DNA of 64,000 nucleotides from NCBI RefSeq assembly GCF_003576645.1, contig NC_044930.1, positions 5,528,397-5,592,396 on the forward strand, given 5' to 3'. The position numbers and the translations under genes were made by a program. Positions 11,337 through 22,928 of this stretch are shown piece after piece. Within the stretch, counting starts at the first letter, position 1. Every line of letters starts with the position of its first letter. The notes under the pieces were generated by a model. It saw only the letters and a list, made by a program, of their open reading frames with translations. It did not search any database and had not been told where the DNA came from. This stretch comes from Ipomoea triloba. Taxonomy: Eukaryota; Streptophyta; Magnoliopsida; Solanales; Convolvulaceae.

Positions 11337-12961
11337 TGATAAGTGCAAAAGATGCTACACTTATAGGGTCGTTCTCGGGTCACATTGCACGTAATTGCTA
11401 GCTTTTATGATTGATTTGGGGCTTAATTGCGTTAAAATGCTTGTTAGTGCTATTGGACCCTAGTCCACACATGTTTGATCATTTTGTAGGTAAAACGTTG
11501 TGCAAAAATGTGAAAAAATGCATGGATTTCAAAGGTAGAGTCACAGGCCAACATTGGAGCAAAGAACAGGACACGGACGCGCCTTGGACGCGCGTCCGCC
11601 AAGGCGTCCGGAATTTCTTCCTCTGAAGTTTTGCACAGCCGAACCAAACTCTGCTGTGGACGCGAGGCGGACGCGGCTTGGACGCCCGCGTTCGAAAAAT
11701 GGCTCGACGGACGAAGGTCGGACGCCCACGTCCGAAAATCAACTCTCTGAAGTTTGTTCGCTCTGCTGAGGACGCGCAGCGGACGCGGGTCGGACGCCCG
11801 CGTCCGAAAATCACCTCGCAGAAGTTTCGACGCAACGCAGCAGAAACCCTGCTGGACGCGCAGCGGACACACGTCCAGTCAGGCGTCCACAGCGTAATAT
11901 TTTGGCGGTTTGACGCGATTTAAATAGAGATTGGGGGCATTTTTCCAGGGGATCCCACTCATTTTTCCAGATTAGTCTAGTCTAAAATTTCTCTCTCTAG
12001 AATTAGGTTGAAATTCCCTCCCAATTCCACTTCAATTCCACTCACATTTCATTTCAAGTAGCTAGATTTGGAGAAGATTGTGCACATCAACTTTCAATTG
12101 ATCAAGATTTGTAGAAGGATTCCATTTACATTCAAGTAATCTTCCAATTTCCTCTCTTGTTATTCAATTTTTAGTTTGTGAATTGATTTGTTCTTTGAAT
12201 TGTTATTTGATTTCAATCCTTGTAGCTTAAGATTTGTTCAATTGCTTTGATGATACCTAGTTTAGAGATGTGTGGCTGGTTACCTAGTGGATTTGGACTA
12301 GTTGAACATGCATGTTGTTCTTGAGCTCTCATATCATATATCTAGGGTAGAATGATGCTTTTTGGATATCTTGACTGCGGTTTGGGGTGTTTGTGTGACC
12401 TCTACTCCGATTAGGCCGATCGGACTTGAGAGTTAGTGTAGAAAGCTTTCACCTATGAGAATAGGGAATGCGTTAAGACCTCACCAACCTCTTTTCCTTC
12501 TCACCTTTGAGAAAAGAGAGAAGGAAGGCAAGAGGCACATAACGTGTTTGTCATAATGCCTCTTCTAGCCTAATGTTCACAAGGATGACGTTACAGTCTA
12601 AGAAGTGAGTCCATTGACCACGAGAGTGGCGGTGGTGTGAGTGACCTTGTCTCATGTGAGTCCTTTGAGCGTTCTCAAGCCCTAGTACCTTAGGAAATCA
12701 AGAGTTGCATGTGTGCTAGATTAGTCCGAATCCTCCCTTCCAATACTTGTTTTACAACACCTTTCGTTTTAGTTTTTGAGACATCTTTAGAATGATATAC
12801 ACAACCATCTTGTTAGGACTAGCTTTTGAAAAATAGGAGCTCTTGTGGCTAATTCCTTGTCTATCAAATCCTTTCTTACCGTTCCTTGAGACGATACTCG
12901 GGAACTTCTTCCCGTTTTACCACCTAACTCTTTCCAGCTCCCGCGAAAATACAACTCATCA
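11337..12961 (+). mobile_element. Solo LTR, 1625 bp, TGATAAGTGC...ACTCATCA, target duplication ccgat
   Basis: The sequence begins TGATAAGTGCAAAAGA and ends CAACTCATCA. It is bracketed by ccgat at 11332-11336 and 12962-12966, a perfect 5 bp target duplication. No internal retrotransposon sequence is present, so it is a solo LTR left by LTR-LTR recombination. A sister copy lies inverted at 25905-27214. The TGATAAGTG start is common in Ty3/gypsy LTRs, but the lineage is inferred. Positions 11570-11890 hold CpG-rich modules built on GGACGCGCGTCC-like palindromes. Confidence 0.9.
11570..11890 (+). repeat. CpG-rich tandem modules inside the solo LTR
   Basis: Three diverged modules of about 90-100 bp each combine a ggacgc...gcgtccg palindrome with a ctctgaagttt block. 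The sister LTR has fewer modules, which accounts for part of the 315 bp length difference. Confidence 0.75.
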
Positions 12962-12966
12962 CCGAT

Positions 12967-14860
12967 TATAGTGGATTTAGAATCTCTCCAATAAGGCATT
13001 TCCCAATAGTATGTTTTGGATGGATTTTGGAACAATAAAACACAATGCAATGGATTTTAAACTAATGGGAATGGGTATTTTATTATGGGTTCTTTCTCCT
13101 GCAAATGAGAGTTTTTTGCAGGTTATGGTCGGCCCCATTGGAAAAGGAAGTTGCGCCTCACGCGTGCGTGAGGCCTAGATTTCTGCGCCTAGGCGAGCGC
13201 GTAATTTTATATATATTCAATATTTTTTTCCTTTTATTTTTTTTCTCCACACCATTTACTCTTTTCTAATCATACTTACAAAAATTCCTCAAAAACCACA
13301 CTCAAATTTAACTATTGACGAAGGCCTAATGACATTGTACTTTTTTTTTCTTTTTCACTTTTCAAGACTTGCAATCCTTTCTAATACTGCAAGCCACATC
13401 ATGTTTAAAAAAACTTTTAATTTATATGTCCTATCATATTACTTTGAAAGGGAGTAAATTTTAGAGATAAGAATAACCTTACTTGGATTAGTTTGATGGT
13501 AAAAAACTTAGAATTCAAATGAAAGGCTTATGATTCAATTCTCAATGTAAACAAAAGATAAACGTTTTAGAAAACAGATACAACATTATAATTGAGTCAA
13601 TAATACTAAAAAAAAAAAAAAAAGAATAATCTCACCTGCATTAATGACGGGGAGATCTTAGGCTTTAGATGTCCCAAGATTTAGTGCAAGTTGGGAGAAT
13701 TACTATCTGTATGGACATGACATTCATGAAATCGTGAGAGGAATTTTTGGTTCACATAGTGGAGGTACACGACAATTGGCGGGAACGCTGAACGCATATT
13801 GTGTCTCACAATTGAGAAGAGAATATGTCCTATGTACTATGTAGCATCAGATTCCACCAAAATTAACAAACTGTTGGAAAATAAGTATGAAAAATGTAGA
13901 ATATAACCAGGTTTTCAGTCACACATAATTCCGAAGGCAAGTAAATTCTTTCGTTTGATTAGAAGTAATTACAATTATGTGGAATTGAAATTGCCTCATT
14001 TTCATGGAATTAGAATCTCATACCTCCGATATTTCAATTCTATGGATTTTAGAAAAAAAAAAAAACTTTAAGACAAAATTGCCTCTCTCTTTTTAACCTA
14101 AAATTAATTTTTGACATCTCTCTTTCGATTATAGTGTCTTTTTCTACTCTCAACACAGAACACCAATTAGTAGATCAACCTCAATCAAAATATGTTTTTT
14201 CAAAACTACCTTATATATATTTTATTGCTTTCGTAATTTCGTTATACAATTATAGAGTTTATTTACAGTGTGTCACATAAATTTTCAAAAGCAAAATTTG
14301 AATTTGGTCAGTTATGAATAATAATAATAATAATTTGGGCAGCATTTTTGACTGTATACTATTTATTTCTATGTATACCAAAACATTAAAATTGAAATTT
14401 TCAGTAATTTGATTCCTTCAACTAAATACTGAAATTTAAATTACCACTTTATTTCCACATTATTCATTTCTCATAAAATTCCTTTCTCACATAATTCTTC
14501 TCTGGAACCAAACCCCTTAGGTGGAAAATAAATAACAAGTAATGACATATAATAGAATGATGTAACCACATTTGACATTAAAAAAAAAAACACAATCATC
14601 TTCATCTTCAACCAAAGATCTCCAAGACAAATTTTAATTTCTTGAATGATCAAGGCTACATACACTAAGAAACAGTCCAATCCAAGTGCCGATAATTATT
14701 GGCGTTTGGCAAAGTGATCTTTTCTAGTGAATTTGGGGTGTTTGTTGTATCATAGAGCTGTTTTAGGTAGAGAGATAGTGGAAATTGTATTGCGTTTCTT
14801 TTCCTACTTTTGCCTCTCATTGTTATAGTCAATAAAGCAATCCAATAATTCAGATTCACG
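12967..14860. other. Intergenic DNA with two repeat fragments
   Basis: Positions about 13084-13330 hold a repeat with a GC-rich palindromic core (cgcctcacgcgtgcgtgagg) that is related, in opposite orientation, to 45766-45970. Positions about 13930-14130 match an inverted copy at about 56990-57260. No gene is visible. Confidence 0.55.
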
Positions 14861-15014
14861 GGAGAAAAGAGCACAAGCAAATTAGCCAAACCAAACCGAA
14901 ACAAGGGCAATATGATTGGACTCCAAAAAACATGTCTTCAAACAACAATGTCAAGGAAATACAAAATACAAAGAAGTGAAATAAGGCTACAAATTATCAA
15001 ACCCATAATATCTG

Positions 15015-16535
15015 CTACTTCTCCAAGAAGGTGCTTAATCCATTGGTGAGAGCGGATGATGGCGATGTAAGAGCTGCCTTCAGTAAGCTCAATGCCTGTA
15101 AGCATGCAGGAATAAAAACTTCAAATTTATTACCTATATATGCATCTGATCAAGTTGTGTATTATAATGCAAATCTAATTAACCGGGTTTAATTACCTCT
15201 TTCATTCCAACAGTGATCACTTGTTCTTCAATAACACTGAAAGGCACTTTCACTTCCCTCAGTAGTTGAAAACTTGATGCAAAAGATAAAGGATTCACTT
15301 CCAAATCGTCTGAAACTATGAATAAAGAAGGTTCCTCTGCAAAATTATTGCTGTTCCTTGGGTCAATCATACAGAAACTCTCGATACGATCCAGAAAATT
15401 GAGGGGTTGCTTCTTGCAATTATGATGCTGCGCAAACCCAGGGTCAAGTATGATGTCCTTAACACCCGAACCAAACCATTTTTCGTCCAAGTCTTCCACA
15501 CTTGTGTATAAGTTATCAATGCATCCTAACTCCGAATTTCCTTGCAAAGCTCTTATCACTGACCCAATGGACACGGTTAGCAAGCTACACAGGAAATCGA
15601 AGAACTCATCTGTGGCTTCAGCATACAGTATCTTGTTCGTATTCTTGTTTACTTTTACTTTAAGATACAAAACGGAATCATCTGTCCCAATCACATCAAT
15701 AGAGGATGATGGCGAAGTTGTTGTTTCAGGTTTCGAATGAATGCTCGTTGCCCCTTGATTAGGCAGAAAGACATCGCTTAATGGAGACTTTGAAACCAGT
15801 GAACGTGTGAGCAGACAAATTACCTGCAAATTAAATGAATAGTTTCAAATGTTCAATCGAAATACAAGCAGATGAGAGAACTACATACTAAGGTACCTGC
15901 TCCTTACTAACTTCAACCGGCATCTCCCTGATTCGACTCGTTTCGCTTAAACCCAAACCGGAGAGGAGTTGAGCAAGAAAGTGTGGGGAAGCAGGTCTGA
16001 TCTGTAAATCATCACTGATTAAAAACATTATCGACCCATTCTGCAAAAACGCACCCCCGTACCTGCAATTCATTACTGACGACCCCGAATTATCAGACTT
16101 AATTTCTTCGGTAGTCCTCCCATTAGAACAACTGCACATAACATTTTGGTACTTGCTCAAATACCGGCAACCCTGGCGAGAACACATGTACACCGTCATC
16201 TCCGACCCTGAGTCATCAATGTTCATTTTCAAGTTGTTGCAATACCAAGCACATGGATTTCTTGGGTTCAGCACCATGGTTTTGCAGAGTTGTGTGTGCC
16301 AATTTACTGGGCTATTTTGAATGCTACGGTACAAATTGTTCATACAACCAATAGTGACAGGGATTTTGATCTGTTCACAGCTGGTGACCCGGATTATCGT
16401 TCCCATGGGGAAGGAGAGGAAGCTGAAAAGTATATCCACAAAGTCCTTTTCTGCTTCTGCAGCAACTACTCGATTCGTTTTCTCATCTATCAACAGCTTC
16501 AAGGAAAGTCGCGATTCTTGCTGCTTAGTCGCCAT
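15015..16535 (-). CDS. DUF674 family protein, gene A
   Basis: Exons are 16535-15897, 15823-15197 and 15095-15015 (213, 209 and 26 codons), with GT-AG introns of 73 and 101 bp, giving 448 aa. The protein is two DUF674 units in tandem. The N-terminal unit starts LSLKLLIDEKTNRVVAAEA, then GCMNNLY and ISDDLQIRP. The second repeats the pattern with LYLKVKVNKNTNKILYAEA, GCIDNLYTSVEDLDEKW and VSDDLEVNP. The short last exon is ALSLLKAALTSPSSALTNGL, a family hallmark. A cysteine cluster (about residues 117-137) ends the middle of unit 1. The ATG is chosen because all paralogs begin MA(T/A)KQQES at the same place. Function of the family is unknown, and no signal peptide or membrane segment is apparent. 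This is the most diverged member of the array. Its 3' flank (14865-15014) is shared with the orphan exon near 18.5 kb and with pseudogene F. Confidence 0.9.
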
Positions 16536-17248
16536 GTTTATGTTATGACTTATGACCAATCTGATCTCCGCAAACACTGAACCGATTCTATAAAAAAAAC
16601 AAGATGATTGGCGTGGTGCAGTATCAGGTATAAGTGTATAACAGAATCAAAGTCTGGAAGGAAGATATTCAATCTGCTCCCACTTTATCAAGATGACTAG
16701 TAAATTGAGTGCTTTGTTTTAATTAAGCAGGAATTAGGTTTCTTAATGATGAAGCACCCAACAGAGGCAACATGGTGATTGGTTGTTTCAATAAAGTGAA
16801 GAACAAATTATTACCAACTCTTGATAAGACATCAACTTTTTGACAAATTGGGTTTCAAGAAAAAAATATTCAGCCACAAATCAGATGATGTGACCACTAT
16901 TTTGTCTATTTTCAGTTTTTTATTTTTAAACATCTATTTTCAGGTGCTTATAAAAATTTCACAACAAAAAAGAAAGGGTATGTCTCTTTCAACGCACAAA
17001 GACCTTTTATCTCTAAACTAGTATTTCACCGGGATAAATAATACCAGCGCCTTTGGTTGGGAGAAGCGAATTAGGGTAAAAATAATGGTAATTCGGTGGG
17101 AGAAAAATAAGGCTGGAATAAAGTAAGAATTGAAATTACACTGTTTGGTATGCAGAAATAGGAGTACATGGATGAAAAGGTAAAAAGTGATAGAATGACT
17201 AAAATGCCCTTATGTTGTAGTAATAATAATAATAATAATAATAGTAAT
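16536..17248. other. 5' flank of gene A, duplicated upstream of gene B
   Basis: About 16650-17020 aligns with about 20690-21110 upstream of gene B (for example tctttcaac(g/a)cacaaagacc near the right ends). The duplicated unit therefore includes promoter DNA. No clear TATA box was seen. An AAT microsatellite lies at 17217-17242. Confidence 0.6.
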
Positions 17249-17503
17249 GGTGCGTTTGGTTGACAGATTGTTAGAATACTAGTATAGGTTTGAAATACTC
17301 CATTAATTGAAAAATTCATACCCTTATTAAATAAGGGTTTCAATTCTCTTACTTCTTTCTTCCGCAAATATTAATAATCATTCACATTTCACCCTATTAC
17401 TAAATATGTAAAATACTTTCACCAAAACCCATTACCCTTATGTAGTACTCCGTATTTGATACTCATACCGATTTTGATTCCCATGTACAAAACCAAACAC
17501 ACC
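17249..17503. mobile_element. MITE-like element, GGTGCGTTTGGTT ... AACCAAACACACC
   Basis: There are short inverted termini around a 255 bp AT-rich body. The termini are of a kind frequent in plant MITEs. Target duplications are not decisive (taat on the left, ttaa on the right), so the superfamily is left open. Confidence 0.5.
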
Positions 17504-17627
17504 TTAATATAATAATAATAAAAGACAAAGGAGCATTAGAGGAGGGGCAAAAAATTAGACAAAAAAATAAAAGAGGAGGGGCAAAATTATCTTTACACAA
17601 ACAAATTTGTCCCTCTCCTCCACCTAA

Positions 17628-17823
17628 TACTAGGGATGACCACGGTTCGGTTCGAACCGAACCGTGTACTAGACAAACCTAACCGGAACCAGAACAACCC
17701 GTACGGTTCCGATTCTGGAATCGTGAAATAATTAAAAAAAATATTTAGGCTACTGCCTACTGGCAGGCTAGAGCTATGCACATTATACATTATATTATAT
17801 TTGTTTATCTAGTATATACACAC

Positions 17824-17885
<62 letters not shown>

Positions 17886-18018
17886 TATACACACACACCC
17901 CACGCACATAATATATTATGTTATATACACAATTTCACACACTGTCACATTGATATATATATTTATGTATATTATATTATTTACACACACACCATACTAA
18001 ACAAAAAAACCCAAAATA

Positions 18019-18059
<41 letters not shown>

Positions 18060-18172
18060 TTGAACCGGAACCGGATCCTTAATATAAGGTTCCGGTTCCG
18101 GTTTGTGTAATCTCAAAACTGTGAACCGGCGGTTCGAAACTGGAACCGAATCGCGGTCATTTCAGGACTCCA
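17628..18172. repeat. Repeat with GGTTCGGTTC-rich ends and a microsatellite core
   Basis: The left end reads tagggatgaccacggttcgg. The right end, reverse-complemented, gives a matching tgaccgcgattcggttcc, so the block looks like a terminal inverted repeat element. Its core holds (CA)n at 17827-17860, (TA)n at 17861-17885 and 38 consecutive A at 18020-18057. No clear target duplication was found. Confidence 0.45.
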
Positions 18173-18489
18173 TCAATTACAATTCCTCATTTGGAGTTAA
18201 TTCTCTCCAACCAAATGGTGCGATTGGGGTGTAATTGAACAATTCATTGAATTTCAATTCATTTACAATCAAATTACGCACAACCAAACACCCCATATGG
18301 GTTTTTCCTTAGTTTGTATGGTTATTGAAAGATTTTTACTCAGATGGAAAAATAGCAAGAAAAAAGAGAAGAACAAGCAAATTAGCCAAAACCAAACCAA
18401 GGACAATACAATTAATTCCAGGACTCCAAAAAACACGTCTTCAAACAACAACGTAAAGCAAACGGACACTGCTACATCGAGAGTTGAGA

Positions 18490-18612
18490 TCAAGGACAAA
18501 ATTCATCATAAAACTCATACTCAAGATCTTCCTGCTTCTTCAAGAAGGTGCTTAAGCCATTGGTGAGAGCTGATGATGGCGATGTAAGAGCTGCCTTCAG
18601 TAAGCTCAATGC
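18490..18612 (-). pseudogene. Orphan terminal exon of a lost DUF674 copy
   Basis: After a perfect acceptor (cag at 18615-18613) the minus strand encodes ALSLLKAALTSPSSALTNGL, then STFLKKQEDLEYEF and on to a stop at 18490 (40 codons plus stop). No DUF674 exon 1 or 2 lies upstream before gene B, only AT-rich DNA. The 3' flank (about 18360-18489) matches those of genes A and F. It is a relic of a deleted gene, although its acceptor could still capture transcripts. Confidence 0.8.
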
Positions 18613-19005
18613 CTGTAGTTGAGTAAATTGACAATTATTTTTAAACTTTTGTAACATATGTTAATATAGTTGAGTAATTTTTCAAAGTTTGAGGGGTAAA
18701 TTTAAAAAATAAATATAAAAGGTATAATGAAGATAACACAGAAAAATGGAGAAAAAAAGGAGGAAAAAAAAAAGAAAAAAGAAAAAAGCATTACAGTGAA
18801 AAAGAAAAACTAAAACAGAAGAAAAGAACATGGGCAGATTACACAAACCAAACAAAGAGGACTTAATTATAGGACACAAACAAACATTGGTTTCAAACTA
18901 CAAAAGCAGAACGCAGAAGTATAACAAAAATACTACAAGATTATAGAGCTGAACTTCTGAGGCTTTAATTAATAAAACCACCGACGATTTTCATAGTATC
19001 TGCTA
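18613..19005. other. AT-rich spacer, probably including the 3' UTR of gene B
   Basis: The stretch 18880-19005 resembles the 3' flanks of genes C and E (tactacaagattatagagctg). The rest is low complexity, with a purine-rich run at 18735-18790. Confidence 0.55.
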
Positions 19006-20594
19006 TTATGCTTCCTGCTTCTTCTTCTTCTTCTGCAAAAAGGAGGCTAGGCCATTTGTTAGAGCTGATGATGGCGATGTAAGAGCAGCCTTCAGTAAGC
19101 TCAATGCCTGTAAACATGAGAAGTAACTATAACTATAACTATATATATATACACATACACTGTAGTTACTGTACACATACATATTTAAGTGCAAATATGT
19201 TCAGTGGTCAATTACCTCATTCATGCCAACGGTGATCACTTGATCTTCAACATCTCTGAAAGGCACTTTTAGTTCCCTCAATATGAGGGAACTTGATGCA
19301 GAAGACAAAGGCTTCACATCCAAATTGTCTAAAACTATGAATAACAAAGGTTCCCCCGCAAAATTCTGGTTAGGCCTAGGGTCAAGCAGAAGTTTGCTCT
19401 CTATTAGTTCATCCAATTTAAGAGGCTGCTTCTTGCAGTTATGATATTGCGCAATCTGAGGATTGAGAATAGCAGACTTAAGGCAAGAACCAAACCATTT
19501 ATCTTCCAACTCCTCTACACTCGTGTACAAGTTGTATATGCATCCTCCAAACCCCCCCAAGTTTCTTTTCAAAACATGTATGATTGATCCAACAGGAATG
19601 GTAAGAAAGGTACAAAGGAAATCAAAGAACTCATTAGTGGCCTTAGCAAACAATAACTTGTTTGTTGACTTGTTTAATGTTACTTGAAGATTCAGAGTGG
19701 GGGTGGGGGTGGGGGTGGGGGTAGGGGCGGGGGGCTCATTTTGTTCAGTTGTCTGCAATGTCCTCTCAGGCAATTTTGTCTCATGTTTTGTAGGGTTAGG
19801 CAGAAACACATCACTCAAAGGAGATTCTGAAACCAGTGAACGAGCAAGCAGAGAGATTACCTGCAAAAGGCCGGCCGGCATCAGGGAAGTGGATTCATTC
19901 ATTCTTAATCATTATATTTTAAAAAATAGATACAGATGAGATCAGATGAGATGGAGAGTAAAAATTAAAGGGTGGGAGTTACCTGCTCCTTGCTAACTTC
20001 TATCAGCATCTCCCGGATTCCATCCATTTCACTTAAACCCAGATTGGATAGAAGTCGAGCTAGAACGCTTGGACAAGCAGGTCTGATTTGTAAATCGTCA
20101 CTGATTATGAACATTGTCCTCCCCTTCTGCAAAAACGCACCCTCATTATTTACCCCATACGTAATTTTATGGTTCGAGGTCTTCCCTCCACATGTGCAGC
20201 TTACATTTGGGTACCAGCTCATCCTAGAACAGCACCAAGAACAACGGTACTTCGTATTGGACCAAGAATCATCGATGTTCACTTTCAACTTCTGGCAGTA
20301 GTTCCCTAGTGGATTTCGTGGATGCAGCACCATGCTCTTGCAGTTCTCTGTCTCCCAATTTTCATTGCTCAGTTTTTCAACAACACGGCACAGATTATTC
20401 ATACACCCGATTTTTACAGCGTTTTTTGTGCCTCCACTGCTGGTGACCCTGATTACCGTTCCCATGGGGAGGGTGAGGAAGCTGAAAAGTATTTCCACAA
20501 ACTCCTTGTGCGCTTCCGCGGCAACTACTCGATTCCTCTCCTCATCTATCAACAGCTTCAACGAAAGTCGCGGTTCTTGCTGCTTAGCCGCCAT
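19006..20594 (-). CDS. DUF674 family protein, gene B
   Basis: Exons are 20594-19983, 19860-19216 and 19107-19006 (204, 215 and 33 codons), giving 452 aa. The two-unit layout is as in gene A: MAAKQQEPRLSLKL, GCMNNLCRVVEKL and ISDDLQIRP in unit 1, then LNLQVTLNKSTNKLLFAKA, GCIYNLYTSVEELEDKW and VLDNLDVKP in unit 2. Unit 1 has a C-x2-C-x11-C-x-C cluster (about residues 119-136), suggestive of metal binding but unproven. A PTPTPTPTPTPT stretch, encoded by a gggggt-type hexanucleotide run at about 19698-19730, lengthens the linker before unit 2 compared with C, D and E. The tail is Lys-rich, QKKKKKQEA. The open frame extends 37 codons upstream of the chosen ATG, but only MAAKQQE is conserved in paralogs. 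The family function is unknown. Confidence 0.9.
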
Positions 20595-21124
20595 GCTTAT
20601 GTTATGAGCAATCTGATCTCCGCAAATTCTATACACAAAACAAGATGATTGGCGTGGTGCAGTATATGGTATAACAGAATCAAAGCCTGGAAGGAAGATA
20701 TTCAATCTGCTCCCACTTTATCAAGATGACTAGTAAATTGAGTGCTTTATTTTAATTAAGCAGGAATTAGGTTTCTTAATGATGAAACACCCAATATTTT
20801 CAAAAAAAAAACAAATGATGAAACACCCAACAGAGGCAACATGATAAAACATTGATTGGTTGTTTCAATAAAGTGAAGAACAAATTATTACCAACTCTTG
20901 ATAAGACATCAACTTTTTGACAAATTGGGTTCAATAAGAAGAAAATATTCAGCAAAAAATCAGATGATGTGACCACTATTTTGTCTATTTTCAGATTTTT
21001 TATTTTTATTTTGCAAACATCTATTTTTAGATACTTTTAAAATTTTCACAACAAAAAAAGAAAGGGTCTGTCTCTTTCAACACACAAAGACCTTTTATCT
21101 CTAAACTTGCTAAAATTGTATTTT
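20595..21124. other. 5' flank of gene B
   Basis: It is homologous to the 5' flank of gene A, with one short local duplication around 20780-20830 (gatgaaacacccaa twice). No open frame is supported. Confidence 0.55.
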
Positions 21125-22334
21125 GAGCTTAAATTGCTTAGAGAGATTTTATTGAAAGAAAAGATAGAGCAGTGAGTATATTAAATTCATTGAAACACAT
21201 GAGTTGCTTTTCAAATGCTATTATTGCATATCGAATATTATTGGCTATCTCGATTAATGTTGCATTTGTAGAAAGGAGTTTTTTAAAATTGAAATTGTTA
21301 AAATCTTACTTCCGATCGAGTATGTTGCAAGAGAGACTCAATGGATTATTAGCTTTAAGAGTTAATACCACAAATGGTCCTCTGACTATTGGGCTAGTAC
21401 TCCTTTTAGTCATCGACTTCAATTCGACCACAAATGGTCCCCTGACTTTCATTTTTTACCACAAATAGTCCTCTGTTAAAATTTTTGTTAAATATGTGTT
21501 AAATCTAGGGGTAATATTGTCAAATTGATTAATATTATTATGATTACTTCTTTTTTAGAATTATATGACAACATAATTAATTTCAAACATTAATAAACAT
21601 TAAGTTAATAAATATAAAAACAAAATGGGCGTGACAAATTACATAAATGAACAAATTAAATAAAAATCCATGATTAATGTTCGCAATTATTTGATTAATT
21701 ATATTAAATTATTAATTCAACGGTGATAACCTTCAGTTATGTCTAGAACAAAATGTTTGATCGATTAATGAAAAGTGAAAACTATTAATCGGCCATGTAT
21801 GAACAACCATGAAAATGATGAAAGCAAGGTTTTTGGGAGAAGAAGTAAGGTTTTAAAAAAAAATCTTCCATTTTAATCTGTTGGTTAAATTAAAACAAAT
21901 AGCTCTAATATTAAATCTTTATTTTGTACGCATAATTACGAGAATAAGGTTTATTGTCTTTTTATTTAGGAGTATTTATATTTAATTTGTTAATTGTTTC
22001 AATTATGCTTGTTGGTGAAAAATTCTAAACATTTTTATTTTATGACCATTATATATATTAATTTGACGATAATACCCCTAGATTTAACACCTATTTAACA
22101 GAAATTTTAATGAAGGACTATTTGTGGGCAAAAATAAAAGTCAGAGGATCATTTGTGGTCGAATTGAAAGTCGAGGACTAAAAGGAGTACTACCACAATA
22201 GTCAGGGATCATTTGTGGTATTAACTCTAGCTTTAATCTCCATTGAAAATGAGCTTTTGGAAGAAGTTAATATCAAAATTTTAGTAGATGATGTTGGGTC
22301 TAAATATGCACGGCGCATGTCACTATTTAAATGA
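21125..22334 (+). pseudogene. hAT transposase C-terminal remnant, split by a MITE
   Basis: Positions 21172-21358 read AIIAYRILLAISINVAFVER, then SFLKLKLLKSYFRSSMLQER and LNGLLAL. This is the hAT C-terminal dimerisation domain of plant TTF-type transposases. The frame resumes at 22237 with ISIENELLEEVNIKILVDDV and ends at a stop at 22332-22334. The 869 bp between is a Mutator-type MITE. No other transposase domain is found upstream, and a frameshift near 21160 is likely. The sequence after the stop contains acagggcccc at about 22433, which looks like a hAT terminus. Confidence 0.82.
21359..22227. mobile_element. Mutator-type MITE, long inverted repeats, 9 bp target duplication
   Basis: The termini are GAGTTAATACCACAAATG and its reverse complement, and homology between the arms runs for about 180 bp on each side. 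The 9 bp flank tagctttaa is at 21350-21358 and 22228-22236. A 9 bp duplication and long arms are typical of the MULE superfamily. There is no transposase in the 500 bp centre. It interrupts the hAT remnant, so it is the younger of the two. Confidence 0.9.
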
Positions 22335-22928
22335 ACTTTTAGATGTATTTTTATAGAATATTTATATTTTTGAATAACTATTATTTACATATAAAAATTA
22401 CTTAAAAAATACACCAAATTTATATATTGTACAGGGCCCCAATTTTTATTAGGACGACACTGAATCTTCCAATTCATGAACACCTAATAAATAGAAGTCT
22501 CATTAAATTTACCTAGAAATTTTAAACCGGTATCCAAATGTATGATTTGGGCAAGGCCAATCTTGTGAACTTAGCTTGCAAAGGATTACAAATAGAAAAA
22601 TCAATCTTGATCGACTCAAACAGATAAAATTAAACTTGTTTGAACACATTTTGATTATCAAGTTAATTGTCTAACTAACTTAGATTGGATAGCCCAAAAT
22701 GCAATAAATTGGGACAAAGAGCAGAAGAGGTTATATCATGCAGGAAAATTCTACAATAATTAGAAATAGAAAATGATGCATATTTAGTTAATTACACAAT
22801 TTCAAAAGGCTTCAAGTATATTATTGTCACTCTGAAGTACAGCAAGAATACTACAAGATTATAGAGCTGAAGCTGTGAGGCTTTAATTAACAAAATTAAA
22901 CCACCGAAAATTTTCCTAGAATCTGCTA
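22335..22928. other. 3' flank of gene C
   Basis: About 22470-22928 is conserved with the 3' flanks of genes D (27905-28070, with an internal deletion) and E (32160-32640). It probably contains the 3' UTR of gene C and a duplication border near 22470. Confidence 0.6.

Noticed and set aside
11450..11923. Several overlapping Arg-rich open frames on both strands
   Set aside because: They are produced by CpG-rich tandem modules of a solo LTR, and the frames have no conserved domain.
19861..19902. Start of exon 2 frames at MNES in each DUF674 gene as separate one-domain genes
   Set aside because: The MNES codons lie in intron 1, before a canonical cag acceptor. The two halves join in frame in all five genes, so a two-domain protein fits better. 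Internal initiation is not excluded.
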